This document shows, piece by piece, positions 42,009-51,115 of a stretch of 58,688 nucleotides of DNA. The position numbers were made by a program, and so were the translations under genes. Each line of letters starts with the position of its first letter. Position 1 is the first letter of the stretch. The stretch covers positions 1 through 58,688 of the IMG/VR virus record IMGVR_UViG_3300037041_002703. One strand, given 5' to 3'. The DNA comes from a virus. The notes under the pieces are model-generated. The model had not been told where the DNA came from. It saw only the letters and a list, made by a program, of their open reading frames with translations, and did no database searches.

Positions 42009-42696
42009 ATTTTTCCAAATTCTTTAGTTTGACATAACTAATTTGACTGTACTTTTCATTACCAATTTTTCCGATTGTTTCGGAAATTTTTCCTTTAAGT
42101 TCTTCATCACCTTCTTTTTCTGAAAGAAGTTGTAATTTGTTCATAGCAGACTCCTTAAGGGTGTTAAATTCTGTTTCCAAATCAACATTATTGGATGCAA
42201 TGACATGGAAAATTTCTTTTCTAGAATTTTCATCCAAATTTTCTATGTATTTTGATAATGTTTGATTAGCAATCGAAACCATGGACTTTAAAGGAATTTT
42301 AGGAGAATCAATAGGTTTTTTTATTGATTCCATTAACTTACTAATAATCTCTTTTTTTGAAATCAATCGTTCTCTAATATCTACTTTATTAAAGTAAACT
42401 AAGTTATCAATATTTTCATATAAATTATGAACCTTTTCACCATTTTTAGGTAACTGAGTTATTTCCAATAAGTGTCTTACAACATTTAGCGCTTCTTCAA
42501 AAAACTCTTTTGCTTCATTTTCAGACAACCCTTGTGGTTTGGATAAGTCATCGTAAATTGAATATATTTTTGAAAAAGATTTGTTTGATAAAACATTATG
42601 TCTAAATTCTCTCAATGTTTGCTTGAAAGTTGAGGTGTCCTTGTAGGACTCTACTAGGTTTTTTTCTATAATAGATTTAATTTGTCCGAAAGTCAT
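41989..42696 (-). CDS. Hypothetical helical protein downstream of portal gene
   Basis: 235 residues, MTFGQIKSIIEKNLVESYKD. Almost wholly alpha-helical and charged, with SFSKIYSIYDDLSKPQGLSE and KEIFHVIASNNVDLETEF. No cysteines, no membrane segment. Position between portal and protease suggests a prohead core or assembly factor (the slot of T4 gp67/gp68), but sequence alone does not show it. The ATG has TATTTATA 19 bases upstream. Confidence 0.6.
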   Translation of the reverse strand: MTFGQIKSIIEKNLVESYKDTSTFKQTLREFRHNVLSNKSFSKIYSIYDDLSKPQGLSENEAKEFFEEALNVVRHLLEITQLPKNGEKVHNLYENIDNLVYFNKVDIRERLISKKEIISKLMESIKKPIDSPKIPLKSMVSIANQTLSKYIENLDENSRKEIFHVIASNNVDLETEFNTLKESAMNKLQLLSEKEGDEELKGKISETIGKIGNEKYSQISYVKLKNLEKSILLDS

Positions 42697-42715
42697 GAGG
42701 TCGTAATTAATCTCT

Positions 42716-42723
42716 TATAAATA
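42716..42723 (-). promoter_or_regulatory. TATTTATA late-promoter-like element
   Basis: TATTTATA on the minus strand, 19 bases before the ATG at 42696, just after the portal stop. Confidence 0.45.
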
Positions 42724-45570
42724 TTACGAATTTAATAACTTATCTAGTTCATCATTTAATTTACCTAAACTTTGCTGACCAACACCTAAATTTAAATATT
42801 TTTTACCATATAAATTAGATTCAATCAATAAATTCAAATCTTTACCCCTTATTGATTCTGGGGTTATTTCAGCTTCTTCGGGAGCTGGTGTTTCAGGTGT
42901 TTCGGGAACTCCAGGTATACCACCAGTATCCCCACCACCAAAATCTTCTCCGCCTAAAGCACCACCTAAGTCAGGAATACTTCCTCCACCCCCACCTAAT
43001 GAAGCGGCTGCAGGTTCAGAAGTTTCTCCTGGAGGAGCAGCTGGAGCTCCCTCTCCAGGTTTGTTGCCGTATAAAGCATCAATCTGGTCAAATATACCAG
43101 TTTTAGAAATTACTGTTGGGGTATTTTTAAGTTCTTCACCAATTGCCCTTTCCATTCTTTGCTGTAGCAGGTCAGTCTTAATTTCGTCATCAGACCAATT
43201 AAAAATGTGTTTTTTAGCCCATGTAGAAGATGCTGGTTGAATGCCATTTCCTGGGTCAGAAACCAAATCACGATAAAGTAATACTTTTTCCTTCCATATA
43301 TCAACTTTAAGCAAATCTGCCTGTGTTGAGGGGTTTGTGAGCCCCAAAGTAAAATTAGAAATTTCTTCTTCGAATCCTAAAATAAATAAATGCACTATGG
43401 CAATTTTATTTAATTCTTGAATCATCGATTTTTGAATTCGATTAATAGTACGGGCAAAACGAATATCCTGTAAAGCTAAACTTTTACCATCACCAACAAC
43501 TTCTTCAAATCCAAGAAACGCCTTCGGAATACGTAGAGCGGTTACCAGTTTTTTCTGGATATATTCAATGTCCGCAATTTCAGAAAGATTTTGGGCACCG
43601 GGCAAAGTATCAATAGGACTAGGTTGCGCTGGGTCTCTTACAGGTATAAAATAATCCTGGTCAACAGCCATCTGATTGAATCGCATATCAACATTACCTG
43701 TTTTCGAATCGACAATTTGTTCTCTTTTGAATTTGTTGGCAACACGTTGTACATAAGCTTCAACATCATCATCATTCATGTTTCCAACATAAACCTTAAA
43801 AATTCTTCTTTCTGGCGCACGAGATGTACGATAAATTAACATGGCATCCTCAGATAGCAACAATTGTTTCCAAATTCTTCTTGATTTTTCAAGCATAGAA
43901 GTACCATAAGGAAGTTTTCTATCGTCCCCAAGCAATCTAAAATGTGCGATTTCCCATGGTTGGAATTCCATGTTTTGGGGTTTCCAAGTAAATCTCAATC
44001 CTTTGTCATCCGTATTTTGAGGGACACCGATTGATGAATTTCTAGTTGCAAGCCCTTGTTCAAATCTTTCGATTTCTATATTGGGCAACTGCTGGCAACC
44101 TATAACCCCTTTTTCAGGGTCTAATCTCATGTAAACAAAATTATCACCATACTTACAGGTGTTTCTTGTCCACATTGCAAGGTTAGTATTAATGTCTAGT
44201 GCGTTATTGAATAAATCAACTAGTACTGACTTAATTCTTTTTGACTCTGAATAAACCTGAAGAATTAGACCATCCTCATTGGGTGTAGTAGATTCCTCGG
44301 CATAAATGTCCAACGCAGCAGAAATTTCTGGAGTGTTGTGTGAAAAAATAGTGTCTGTGGCAAAATTCTTATAGCCAGGAACTGTTAAGTCGTACACAGG
44401 AATAATGCCAAAAGGTTCAATAGATTCAATTTTGTGATTTAAATTGATTACATCACCTTTTGATTTTGCTGTGGAATATTTTGACTTTTCAATACCATAA
44501 GCTTCTAAAAATGTTTGCCAATCAGAATATCCTGAATTAACAACCTCTCTTTGTATTTTCCTATATGAAACATTTAATTTTGTTGCTGTTTTTTTGAGAG
44601 TTTTTTCACCTCTAGCTGCTTCAATAATATTGTCAAAACCAATTGTGAAATACGATGGATTGTTTACACCAGAACGCTTACCATCCCAAGACATTTTACC
44701 CTTTCTTTTTGCAACCTCAGACATTTTTTCCCTAAACTTAGGATTGGACCATAATTTTTCGTTGTTCAATTTTGCGTGATAAGCCCTATGTTCAGAAATT
44801 TTCATTATTTGAAGATTTTCTGGTTGATTATTCTTACCATTAAAATCAATATGATGAACTTCTTCGTCTTTTTCTATCGAGATGTTGTAAAACCACTGTG
44901 CAATTAAATTATGTTCGGAAATCCAGCCATTATGGCCTTCACTAGAATTACAAGTATAAATCCAATTATACTTTTCATTATTGAAAAAAGATTTACGATA
45001 AAAGGGCATCATAGAATCTCCTTTTTGTAAATTCATTACTCTTTCAAAAGAACCATCCCGTTTCATTAATTGATGTTCCCATGTTGCAATTATAAATGAA
45101 CCATCATCAAAGGTGACTTTATATGTCATTTCATCCCTTGTGTAGTGAGCATTTCTTGCTTTTGCTGGCACAACCTTTTTTAAATTGTGGTCATAAGAGT
45201 ATGTTATAAATTCGTAGTTTGGCCCTTTATCTGCGAGCTCTTTAATGGTAATAAATCCATCAGGTGTTGCTATTTTAGTATCACCATGAATACAATACTC
45301 CATAGATTCGTAATCGTAGTAGGACGCTAATCTGTTTGGCTCATAATAGACTGCTTGGGTATAAAGATTATTCTCAACCTTAGCAAACTGATTAGCTAAA
45401 TAAAACGATTGTTTGGCTTGAAGTTTTTCTCTTTCATATTCTGCCTTGTCAGTTGTTCTAAGAAGTTCTTTCTTATCTAACTTATAGACAGGAAAATCCT
45501 GATTTAACAAAGCGTCAGGGCCCAAAGCTCTACTTAATCTTTGCCAAACCGTAAAATTTCTATTTTCCAT
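42724..45570 (-). CDS. g20: Portal protein (T4 gp20-like) interrupted in frame by an HNH intein
   Basis: 948 residues as translated; 628 after removing the 320-residue intein (residues 93-412). Extein landmarks: the N-terminal FTVWQRLSRALGPDALLNQ, then YYDYESMEY joined after splicing to TPEISAALDIYAEES, the gp20 pattern. Later blocks include IEIERFEQGLATRNSSIG, IAHFRLLGDDRKLPYGTSML, RAPERRIFKVYVGN, KTGNVDMRFNQM and DTLPGAQNLSEIADIEY. A Gly/Pro-rich C-terminal tail follows. The dodecamer forms the DNA entry/exit vertex. Gene order (terminase, portal, protease, capsid) supports the call. Confidence 0.93.
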   Translation of the reverse strand: MENRNFTVWQRLSRALGPDALLNQDFPVYKLDKKELLRTTDKAEYEREKLQAKQSFYLANQFAKVENNLYTQAVYYEPNRLASYYDYESMEYCIHGDTKIATPDGFITIKELADKGPNYEFITYSYDHNLKKVVPAKARNAHYTRDEMTYKVTFDDGSFIIATWEHQLMKRDGSFERVMNLQKGDSMMPFYRKSFFNNEKYNWIYTCNSSEGHNGWISEHNLIAQWFYNISIEKDEEVHHIDFNGKNNQPENLQIMKISEHRAYHAKLNNEKLWSNPKFREKMSEVAKRKGKMSWDGKRSGVNNPSYFTIGFDNIIEAARGEKTLKKTATKLNVSYRKIQREVVNSGYSDWQTFLEAYGIEKSKYSTAKSKGDVINLNHKIESIEPFGIIPVYDLTVPGYKNFATDTIFSHNTPEISAALDIYAEESTTPNEDGLILQVYSESKRIKSVLVDLFNNALDINTNLAMWTRNTCKYGDNFVYMRLDPEKGVIGCQQLPNIEIERFEQGLATRNSSIGVPQNTDDKGLRFTWKPQNMEFQPWEIAHFRLLGDDRKLPYGTSMLEKSRRIWKQLLLSEDAMLIYRTSRAPERRIFKVYVGNMNDDDVEAYVQRVANKFKREQIVDSKTGNVDMRFNQMAVDQDYFIPVRDPAQPSPIDTLPGAQNLSEIADIEYIQKKLVTALRIPKAFLGFEEVVGDGKSLALQDIRFARTINRIQKSMIQELNKIAIVHLFILGFEEEISNFTLGLTNPSTQADLLKVDIWKEKVLLYRDLVSDPGNGIQPASSTWAKKHIFNWSDDEIKTDLLQQRMERAIGEELKNTPTVISKTGIFDQIDALYGNKPGEGAPAAPPGETSEPAAASLGGGGGSIPDLGGALGGEDFGGGDTGGIPGVPETPETPAPEEAEITPESIRGKDLNLLIESNLYGKKYLNLGVGQQSLGKLNDELDKLLNS
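44335..45294 (-). other. Intein with HNH endonuclease domain inside the portal gene
   Basis: 320 residues, Cys1 to Asn320, with Thr as the first C-extein residue. Block A is CIHGDTKIATPDG, block B GSFIIATWEHQLMKRDG (the T-x-x-H pair), block F PVYDLTVPGYKNFATD and block G IFSHN. A central homing endonuclease has an HNH motif at intein residues ~145-175 (EVHHIDFNGKNNQPENL). All splicing residues are present, so self-removal is expected. The insertion point is in a conserved portal segment, typical of inteins targeting essential sites. Confidence 0.93.
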
Positions 45571-45599
45571 TGTCCTAAACTTAAACTATCTGAGTTTAA

Positions 45600-45607
45600 T
45601 ATAAATA
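45600..45607 (-). promoter_or_regulatory. TATTTATA late-promoter-like element
   Basis: TATTTATA on the minus strand, 29 bases before the portal ATG at 45570, overlapping the short gap after the terminase gene. Confidence 0.4.
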
Positions 45608-45610
45608 GTT

Positions 45611-47371
45611 TTACCTACCAAATAACCAACCATATTTTTCATAGTCAGCCCTTGACGCTGAGTAATTTTTTTGGTTGGGCATACCTTGCTGAGAAAATTG
45701 AGGTAAAGCCGGATTAAAATATTCGGATTTATCTTTGTTTTCAGTTATTACTGTGTTCCATGAATTTAACATCGCTTTAGTATGGTTGACTACCTTAACT
45801 AATGAAGGGAAAGCAGCTTCTGCAACATATAAAGCCATGGAAATCGCCATGATACAGTCATCGTGATGACCTCTTTGGTGGTCAGGTCTACCATTCATGT
45901 AAATAAAAGTTCCCATTTCGTTAATCAATCTATTAGACTTTATTTTAAATTCATGTCTGATAGCTTCTTCAAATGAAGCGATAATTTGAACTCTTTTATT
46001 ATTAAAATTTATCCCGGGAATTTTTTCTTTTATTTTTGGGTCATACTTCCATTTATTATTCATATCAACACCGTCGTAATAAAAATTTTCGTACCCTAGC
46101 TCTTGTAATTTCCTGGCTGTAGCAACCCCCATGCCACCAGTCAAATCAATAACACACAAAGCACTATACATTATTCCCCATTTATAAGCAATTTCTGCGA
46201 GAGTGTCTGGAGGTAGTTTACCAACAAACTCTAATACTTGTTCGCGAGAATCGAAATCAATAATTTCAATACAAGAAAAATCTTCCGAATCACCTCTGGA
46301 AACGTCAATTCCCATTACATATTTATGTTCATTTTCTGGCTCTTTCCAAATCCAGAGTTGGCCCCCAACTAATTTGGCTTCGGGTTCTCTAACATCGTTC
46401 TTAACAATTGTCTGCAACATTTGAGCGTCAAACACATTGTCTCCAGAACCCAGAAAATTACATTCCAATTCCTGTGCTACCTTCCTTCGGTCGTATTTTA
46501 ATTTTTTAACCATGCTCTCGAACCAGGATGAGCATGGTTTGTAACCATCATTGATGTATTGATGTAAGATTGAAAGTTGCCTTTCTCTTCTGTTTTCAGC
46601 AGATAAATCTAGAATAACATCCTTTGGGTATTCTTCTTTGTTAAGCAAATAATGTACAAGGTCGTTAGTTTTGACCATGTATAAATCTTTTGTGTATCTA
46701 GGGTCTCTGTACCAATACATTTCCGTAATCTTGAAATCATTCATATTACGTAATGCTTGGTCATAAATTTCATAATAAATGGGGTCAAAACCATTAGGTG
46801 TAGAAATCACAATAACTTTACCCCCAGTTGAGAGCGAAGCCATACATGCTGCCCAGAAGTCACTATCAGCTTCGATAAAGGCTGCTTCGTCAAAAATAAG
46901 TGTTGTTGGCGTGTATCCTCTAAGGGCGTCTTTTGAAGTTGCTACAGCTTTTACTTCACAACCATTTGAAAGTTTAAAATGTCTAGCAGAATTTTTTTCC
47001 GGTGCAAAACTTATGCCTACCCAAGGGGGCCATTGTTCTGTAAAACCCCGAATTTTGTTAGCAAATTCAACTGAAGTGTCAAGTTTATTTGCAATAATCA
47101 AAACTTTTTCGGGTTTTTCTTTTCTCGCAAAAGCTAATCTTTTACTCGCCCAAGCAGCTGTTACAGTGGAAACACCTGCTTGACGATACTTCAAAGCAAT
47201 ATTTTCATTGAAATTTTCATAATCCTCAACCAATTGAACTTGGTCTTGGAAAAGCTCCAAAGGGACATACCTTGAAACGGTATTGTCGTAAGTTTGAAGA
47301 TAAGCTTTAAGAGCATAAGGAGTGCTTTTCATACACTTCTTATACTCAATGATTACTTGTTCTTTTGTCAT
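45611..47371 (-). CDS. g17: Terminase large subunit, T4 gp17-like
   Basis: 586 residues. ATPase: Walker A variant RQAGVST (63-69), Walker B TLIFDEAAF (D161, E162), and motif III VISTPNG (~188). RNase H-like nuclease: GIDVSRGDSED (D356), VIDLTGGMG (D409) and GHHDDCIMA near the C-terminus (third acidic site). The motor pumps DNA through the portal and cuts concatemers. Its start follows the upstream stop by six bases, so it is translated with the 47378-48667 gene. No TATTTAT element directly upstream. Confidence 0.95.
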   Translation of the reverse strand: MTKEQVIIEYKKCMKSTPYALKAYLQTYDNTVSRYVPLELFQDQVQLVEDYENFNENIALKYRQAGVSTVTAAWASKRLAFARKEKPEKVLIIANKLDTSVEFANKIRGFTEQWPPWVGISFAPEKNSARHFKLSNGCEVKAVATSKDALRGYTPTTLIFDEAAFIEADSDFWAACMASLSTGGKVIVISTPNGFDPIYYEIYDQALRNMNDFKITEMYWYRDPRYTKDLYMVKTNDLVHYLLNKEEYPKDVILDLSAENRRERQLSILHQYINDGYKPCSSWFESMVKKLKYDRRKVAQELECNFLGSGDNVFDAQMLQTIVKNDVREPEAKLVGGQLWIWKEPENEHKYVMGIDVSRGDSEDFSCIEIIDFDSREQVLEFVGKLPPDTLAEIAYKWGIMYSALCVIDLTGGMGVATARKLQELGYENFYYDGVDMNNKWKYDPKIKEKIPGINFNNKRVQIIASFEEAIRHEFKIKSNRLINEMGTFIYMNGRPDHQRGHHDDCIMAISMALYVAEAAFPSLVKVVNHTKAMLNSWNTVITENKDKSEYFNPALPQFSQQGMPNQKNYSASRADYEKYGWLFGR

Positions 47372-47377
47372 AAATTC

Positions 47378-48667
47378 TTAGTCAGGACGGGAAATCCCCA
47401 AACCTGCCAAGAAATCCAATCCATCATCTTCCATGTCTTCACTGGAGTCAAAACTTTCATACTCTTCCTTATTCTTTTTGGCAATTTTAATAAGTTCTTT
47501 AAACTTATTAGTTGCTTTTGAATTTTTGTTTGTATCATCGGAAATTGCATTCCCTATGATTTTAAGGAATTCCTCGGCAGGAAGTTTATAAAGTTCCATT
47601 TGAAACCAGTTAATAAGCCCCTTATTTTCTTCATCAAATATTTCATTAGGTAAAGCAAAACGAATTTTTTCAACTACTTGAGGACCAATTCTAAGTGACC
47701 ATGCTTCCATTGGTAATGTATCTGTCTGACCCATAACTTTTGCTCTAGTTTCCGGGTCTTCAGGTAAACCATATCTACCTTTGGCTTCTTCAATACCTTT
47801 AAGAATTTCGTGGCACAACATAGGGAAAATTAAACCATAAGCTTTGATTACAGTGTCTGCAGATTCCTCACCACCACCTTCTTCTCCACCATCTTCACCG
47901 TCGGCGTCGCCCAATTCCACCATGGCGGCAACACCTTGGCCAGTAGAACTCATCTGGTCAATTAAATCCTCCATAGTAAAATACATAAAATCATTTATAG
48001 CCATAAGCGTAGCATACATTCTATACAATCTAGGGTCTATGGCATCAAGTTTGGCTTTTATCTCAGGTTTTTGAAAGAAAAAATGACCTTTTTTTGCAGT
48101 ACCTTGTATAATTGCATTGATTATATTACGTTTGTGGGTTTCAAGTTCTATAATTTCTTTAGAAGTAAGGTCTTCAATGTCAAATCCAGAATCAATCATT
48201 AATTTTTTAATTTCTTCCTCGTTCTCATCATCAAGTTCTTCAGCTGCCAATCTAAAATTACTAGTATCAATAGGCTGACGATTTAAATAAGCCTCAATTA
48301 AAAACCAATCTTTAGGAACTTGAGCCTCGTCCAATGACGATTCGATTGCAAGATTTTCTAATTCATCTTTGTGACGTGATTCGATATTGACAATTTGAGG
48401 TACTAATCCCATCATCTCAGAAACCAGCGTTCTAGCAAGCATTGGGCTATTAATTGTTTGATTACCCGTAACCTCTCTAACCTTATCAACAACTTCTTTG
48501 AAACGTCTAGTTGCAAGTTTTTGAACTTGTTCAGAACCCTCCTTAAAAGCAGGATTTTTAGCAAAAGGGCTCTCTGGGTCCCTTAACTTACGCTCCAAAC
48601 TTGGGTCCATCCGTTCTGGATAATCCCCATAATCAATATCCTCACTAATTTTCTTACTTTTTGCCAT
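47378..48667 (-). CDS. Hypothetical structural/assembly protein upstream of terminase
   Basis: 429 residues from ATG 48667 (TTG at 48673 is the alternative), overlapping the preceding stop by 14 bases. MAKSKKISEDIDYGDYPERM. Mostly helical, with an acidic Gly/Glu linker at ~258-272 (GDADGEDGGEEGGGEE) and a Lys/Glu/Asp C-terminus. It has no ATPase or DNA-binding motif that would identify it as a small terminase. It could be a neck, packaging or head-assembly protein by position. Confidence 0.6.
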   Translation of the reverse strand: MAKSKKISEDIDYGDYPERMDPSLERKLRDPESPFAKNPAFKEGSEQVQKLATRRFKEVVDKVREVTGNQTINSPMLARTLVSEMMGLVPQIVNIESRHKDELENLAIESSLDEAQVPKDWFLIEAYLNRQPIDTSNFRLAAEELDDENEEEIKKLMIDSGFDIEDLTSKEIIELETHKRNIINAIIQGTAKKGHFFFQKPEIKAKLDAIDPRLYRMYATLMAINDFMYFTMEDLIDQMSSTGQGVAAMVELGDADGEDGGEEGGGEESADTVIKAYGLIFPMLCHEILKGIEEAKGRYGLPEDPETRAKVMGQTDTLPMEAWSLRIGPQVVEKIRFALPNEIFDEENKGLINWFQMELYKLPAEEFLKIIGNAISDDTNKNSKATNKFKELIKIAKKNKEEYESFDSSEDMEDDGLDFLAGLGISRPD

Positions 48668-49529
48668 CACCAAGAATACTTTGAATTAATTTTAAAACGT
48701 CATTTTTAGCCCTTTCGATTTCCTTTTTTGATGCTTTAGGAGCTGGGTTAGGTCCTTCAAAAGGTTTTCTTCCTGGATGAGAAGGTCTGGTAGTAGGTTT
48801 GGTATTCGGTTTTGTTGTAGGTTTGACCGGCGCTGTTTCAGTATCAGCCTCACTCATGGACTTTAACATACTTATATTACCAATAGGTTTACTCATTTTG
48901 ATTGACTTACCCTTTTTTGACTTAGGTTTGTATATCGAACGACGAACCACACCTTGTTCGGCAATAGTTTCAAGAAATTCTGCTTTTGTCATTTTTGGTT
49001 GTAAATAATTTTCCACCAAAGATACAATTTTTTCTTCAACAAAAAAATCCATCGGAGATTTACCCTCCTTTAAACTTTTCTTAACCGCCCTAACACATCT
49101 TTCAAATTTAGGGGTTTTTTTAGGTCCGAGTTGTGCGTGACATATTGCATAAGGGTTGTTTTCCTCATTTTCAGCTTCAGACATGTCTACTTTTTTGTCA
49201 ATTTCGGTGTCACCCAAATCGTCCATACCGTCTGGAGCTTGTACTTGGTGGGGTGCTTGAGTAGTTGCACCACCTTGAGCACTACCCATGTAATCTACGT
49301 TGTCTTCAGCTACCTCACCCTCAATTTTAACATCAATACCTCTCGAAGTTAAATCTTTAAGTTTCTGCGGGTCTCCAGTCGCTTTGTCAGCAGAAATCAT
49401 TACAGAACCTTGTTCAGTTAAAGAAATTTTTCTGAACAAAACATTAATTTGATTTTCGTTTAATTTAGAAATAGTTTCGGGTGATAAGCCCATTTCAACT
49501 AGTTGAATAATTTTATCTTTAGTTTTCAT
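48654..49529 (-). CDS. Hypothetical phage protein with Cys pair and Pro/Lys-rich C-terminus
   Basis: 291 residues from ATG 49529, which overlaps the preceding stop; other in-frame starts are 49538 and 49547. After an acidic disordered part, residues ~135-165 contain NPYAICHAQLGPKKTPKFER followed by CVRAVKKSLKEG, a small Cys-x16-Cys module that I have seen in many large-phage proteins. The C-terminal ~80 residues are Pro/Thr/Lys-rich (PTTKPNTKPTTRPSH) with a final helix DVLKLIQSILGDGKK. A DNA- or capsid-interacting role is possible. Not identified. Confidence 0.6.
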   Translation of the reverse strand: MKTKDKIIQLVEMGLSPETISKLNENQINVLFRKISLTEQGSVMISADKATGDPQKLKDLTSRGIDVKIEGEVAEDNVDYMGSAQGGATTQAPHQVQAPDGMDDLGDTEIDKKVDMSEAENEENNPYAICHAQLGPKKTPKFERCVRAVKKSLKEGKSPMDFFVEEKIVSLVENYLQPKMTKAEFLETIAEQGVVRRSIYKPKSKKGKSIKMSKPIGNISMLKSMSEADTETAPVKPTTKPNTKPTTRPSHPGRKPFEGPNPAPKASKKEIERAKNDVLKLIQSILGDGKK

Positions 49530-49914
49530 AAACCACATTTTTTTCAAATTCGAGAATTAAATCTTTCTCGTATAATTTATCTTTTACCGAATCTTCTTCT
49601 TGTCCAAAACGAAAAACTAATCTATTATCCTCGTCATATTCACCAACTTCCCAACCTAAAGCGATAACTCCGTCCATGGCATCGGACAAGCTAAAGTAAT
49701 CAGAATTTTGTATTAATTCGAGTTTAATATTTGATTTTCTTAATACTCCTACTTTACTGATATGCTCTAGTTCTGGAGGGGAAGGATATCCATTAGCCGG
49801 AGACGAATCCCAAGAATCACCCCATACTTCCAGATTATCAGAAAAAATAAATTCATAGAGATTATCTCCCTTATAGTCAGGACCTAGTCCGTTAATATAA
49901 GTTAGATATTTCAT
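49519..49914 (-). CDS. Hypothetical phage protein, acidic
   Basis: 131 residues, MKYLTYINGLGPDYKGDNLY. Aromatic and acidic with a W-G-D-S-W motif, looking like a small alpha/beta domain (YEFIFSDNLEVWGDSWDS). It overlaps both neighbours (ATGA with 49911). Function unknown; the position in the head gene block suggests assembly. Confidence 0.6.
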   Translation of the reverse strand: MKYLTYINGLGPDYKGDNLYEFIFSDNLEVWGDSWDSSPANGYPSPPELEHISKVGVLRKSNIKLELIQNSDYFSLSDAMDGVIALGWEVGEYDEDNRLVFRFGQEEDSVKDKLYEKDLILEFEKNVVYEN

Positions 49915-51095
49915 AGAACAATTCCTTCAGCAGAAATTTTTACTTGTTTATTTTTACTTTCAAAAACCAAATTCTTCTTGTTGGTTCTCCCAACAAAATC
50001 AAAATTTTTGTTTTCCTCTAAAAATTTCTTACCAGCCAATTCTTGTTCAATTGTTTCAGACAAATTTTCAATTTTATCAATCATAAAACCTAGTTTGGAT
50101 TTAGACGAACTTTGTCTTTCTTCAAACAATTTTTTTGCATGCTCAACCTCTGAGGAGCTTACCTCGAAATACTTGCTTAGAACTTTATCTATTTTGCTTT
50201 CATTCATCGACATGTTGAAATTGTAATCTTCAGAACCCATACCTTCCATAGGTTCCTCTGGTGAGATTTCAGCATCAAAGTCCAAATCCATTTCAGTGTC
50301 GGGTTCATCCATGCCAAAATCAGAATCCATCTCAGCGTCAGCTTCAACATCTTCAAACTTAGCCATAATATCCTCCATGTCTTCTGGTTCCAGTTTGGTC
50401 AAGTCAACCGCTGAAAGAACCATATTAACTACATATTTGATATCTTCAGAGGTCATCCCTTCCTGTGTTTCCAAGGCTCGCACTTTTTGAGTGAGTTTAC
50501 CTGTCAATTTTTGAATTAATTTAAAAGAAACTTTCTCTTCCACATCTTGTCCCATATCAGCAGGTTCTTCCATAGAAGTATCCGCATCCATATCAACATC
50601 CATATCTAAATTCATATCCATTTCATCTGCGGCACCACCCTCAGCAGAAGGTAATTCTGGTTCAGGTAATGGAGCTGGTTCAGCTGGAACCGGTGGAATT
50701 TCTGCAACTGGTGCAGGTGGGGTTGGAGTTCTTAAAACAAATTTCTTTTGTTCCCCAAATAATTTTACTTCCTCATTTTGACCATTAAGTTCATTACTTT
50801 CCTTAATAACCAAATTAAGTTTTCTTAATGCTTGAGCATATGAAGAAAAGTATTTTCTATTTTTCATTGGCTCCATGTAATCTAGCGAAGATTCATTAAT
50901 ACCTTTTTTAATAATGTATCCCTGCTTTTCTTTTACAATGTGATAATCCATTCCATCAGCCAAGTTGATGGAATACTCAGAGTTACCCTCATTAATGCTT
51001 GTTGAAGGCATTCTGTAGGTAGCAATCTCCATAATTCTTTTTAGTTTATCGGCTCCTTCGAGTTTTTCGCTGCCAATTGCTTTTAATTTTGCCAT
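49911..51095 (-). CDS. Acidic, modular hypothetical virion protein
   Basis: 394 residues. The N-terminal ~110 residues are folded (MDYHIVKEKQGYIIKKG, with INE sites). Then comes a Pro-rich linker (PPAPVAEIPPVPAEPAP) and a strongly acidic Met/Asp stretch (MDMNLDMDVDMDADTSM), ending in helices. The acidic middle resembles that of the scaffold-like protein at 38644. It may be a second prohead core component or a virion protein. Overlaps 49519-49914 by four bases. Confidence 0.6.
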   Translation of the reverse strand: MAKLKAIGSEKLEGADKLKRIMEIATYRMPSTSINEGNSEYSINLADGMDYHIVKEKQGYIIKKGINESSLDYMEPMKNRKYFSSYAQALRKLNLVIKESNELNGQNEEVKLFGEQKKFVLRTPTPPAPVAEIPPVPAEPAPLPEPELPSAEGGAADEMDMNLDMDVDMDADTSMEEPADMGQDVEEKVSFKLIQKLTGKLTQKVRALETQEGMTSEDIKYVVNMVLSAVDLTKLEPEDMEDIMAKFEDVEADAEMDSDFGMDEPDTEMDLDFDAEISPEEPMEGMGSEDYNFNMSMNESKIDKVLSKYFEVSSSEVEHAKKLFEERQSSSKSKLGFMIDKIENLSETIEQELAGKKFLEENKNFDFVGRTNKKNLVFESKNKQVKISAEGIVL

Positions 51096-51115
51096 GGTTT
51101 TTTTTTGATTAATTT

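Noticed and set aside
46779-47183. A 134-residue plus-strand frame opposite the terminase gene
   Set aside because: Terminase motifs are intact on the minus strand; the plus-strand frame is a shadow of its codon structure.
47378-48667. Small terminase subunit upstream of the large subunit
   Set aside because: No helix-turn-helix or other small-terminase feature is visible, and the protein is much longer than typical small subunits; position alone is not enough.
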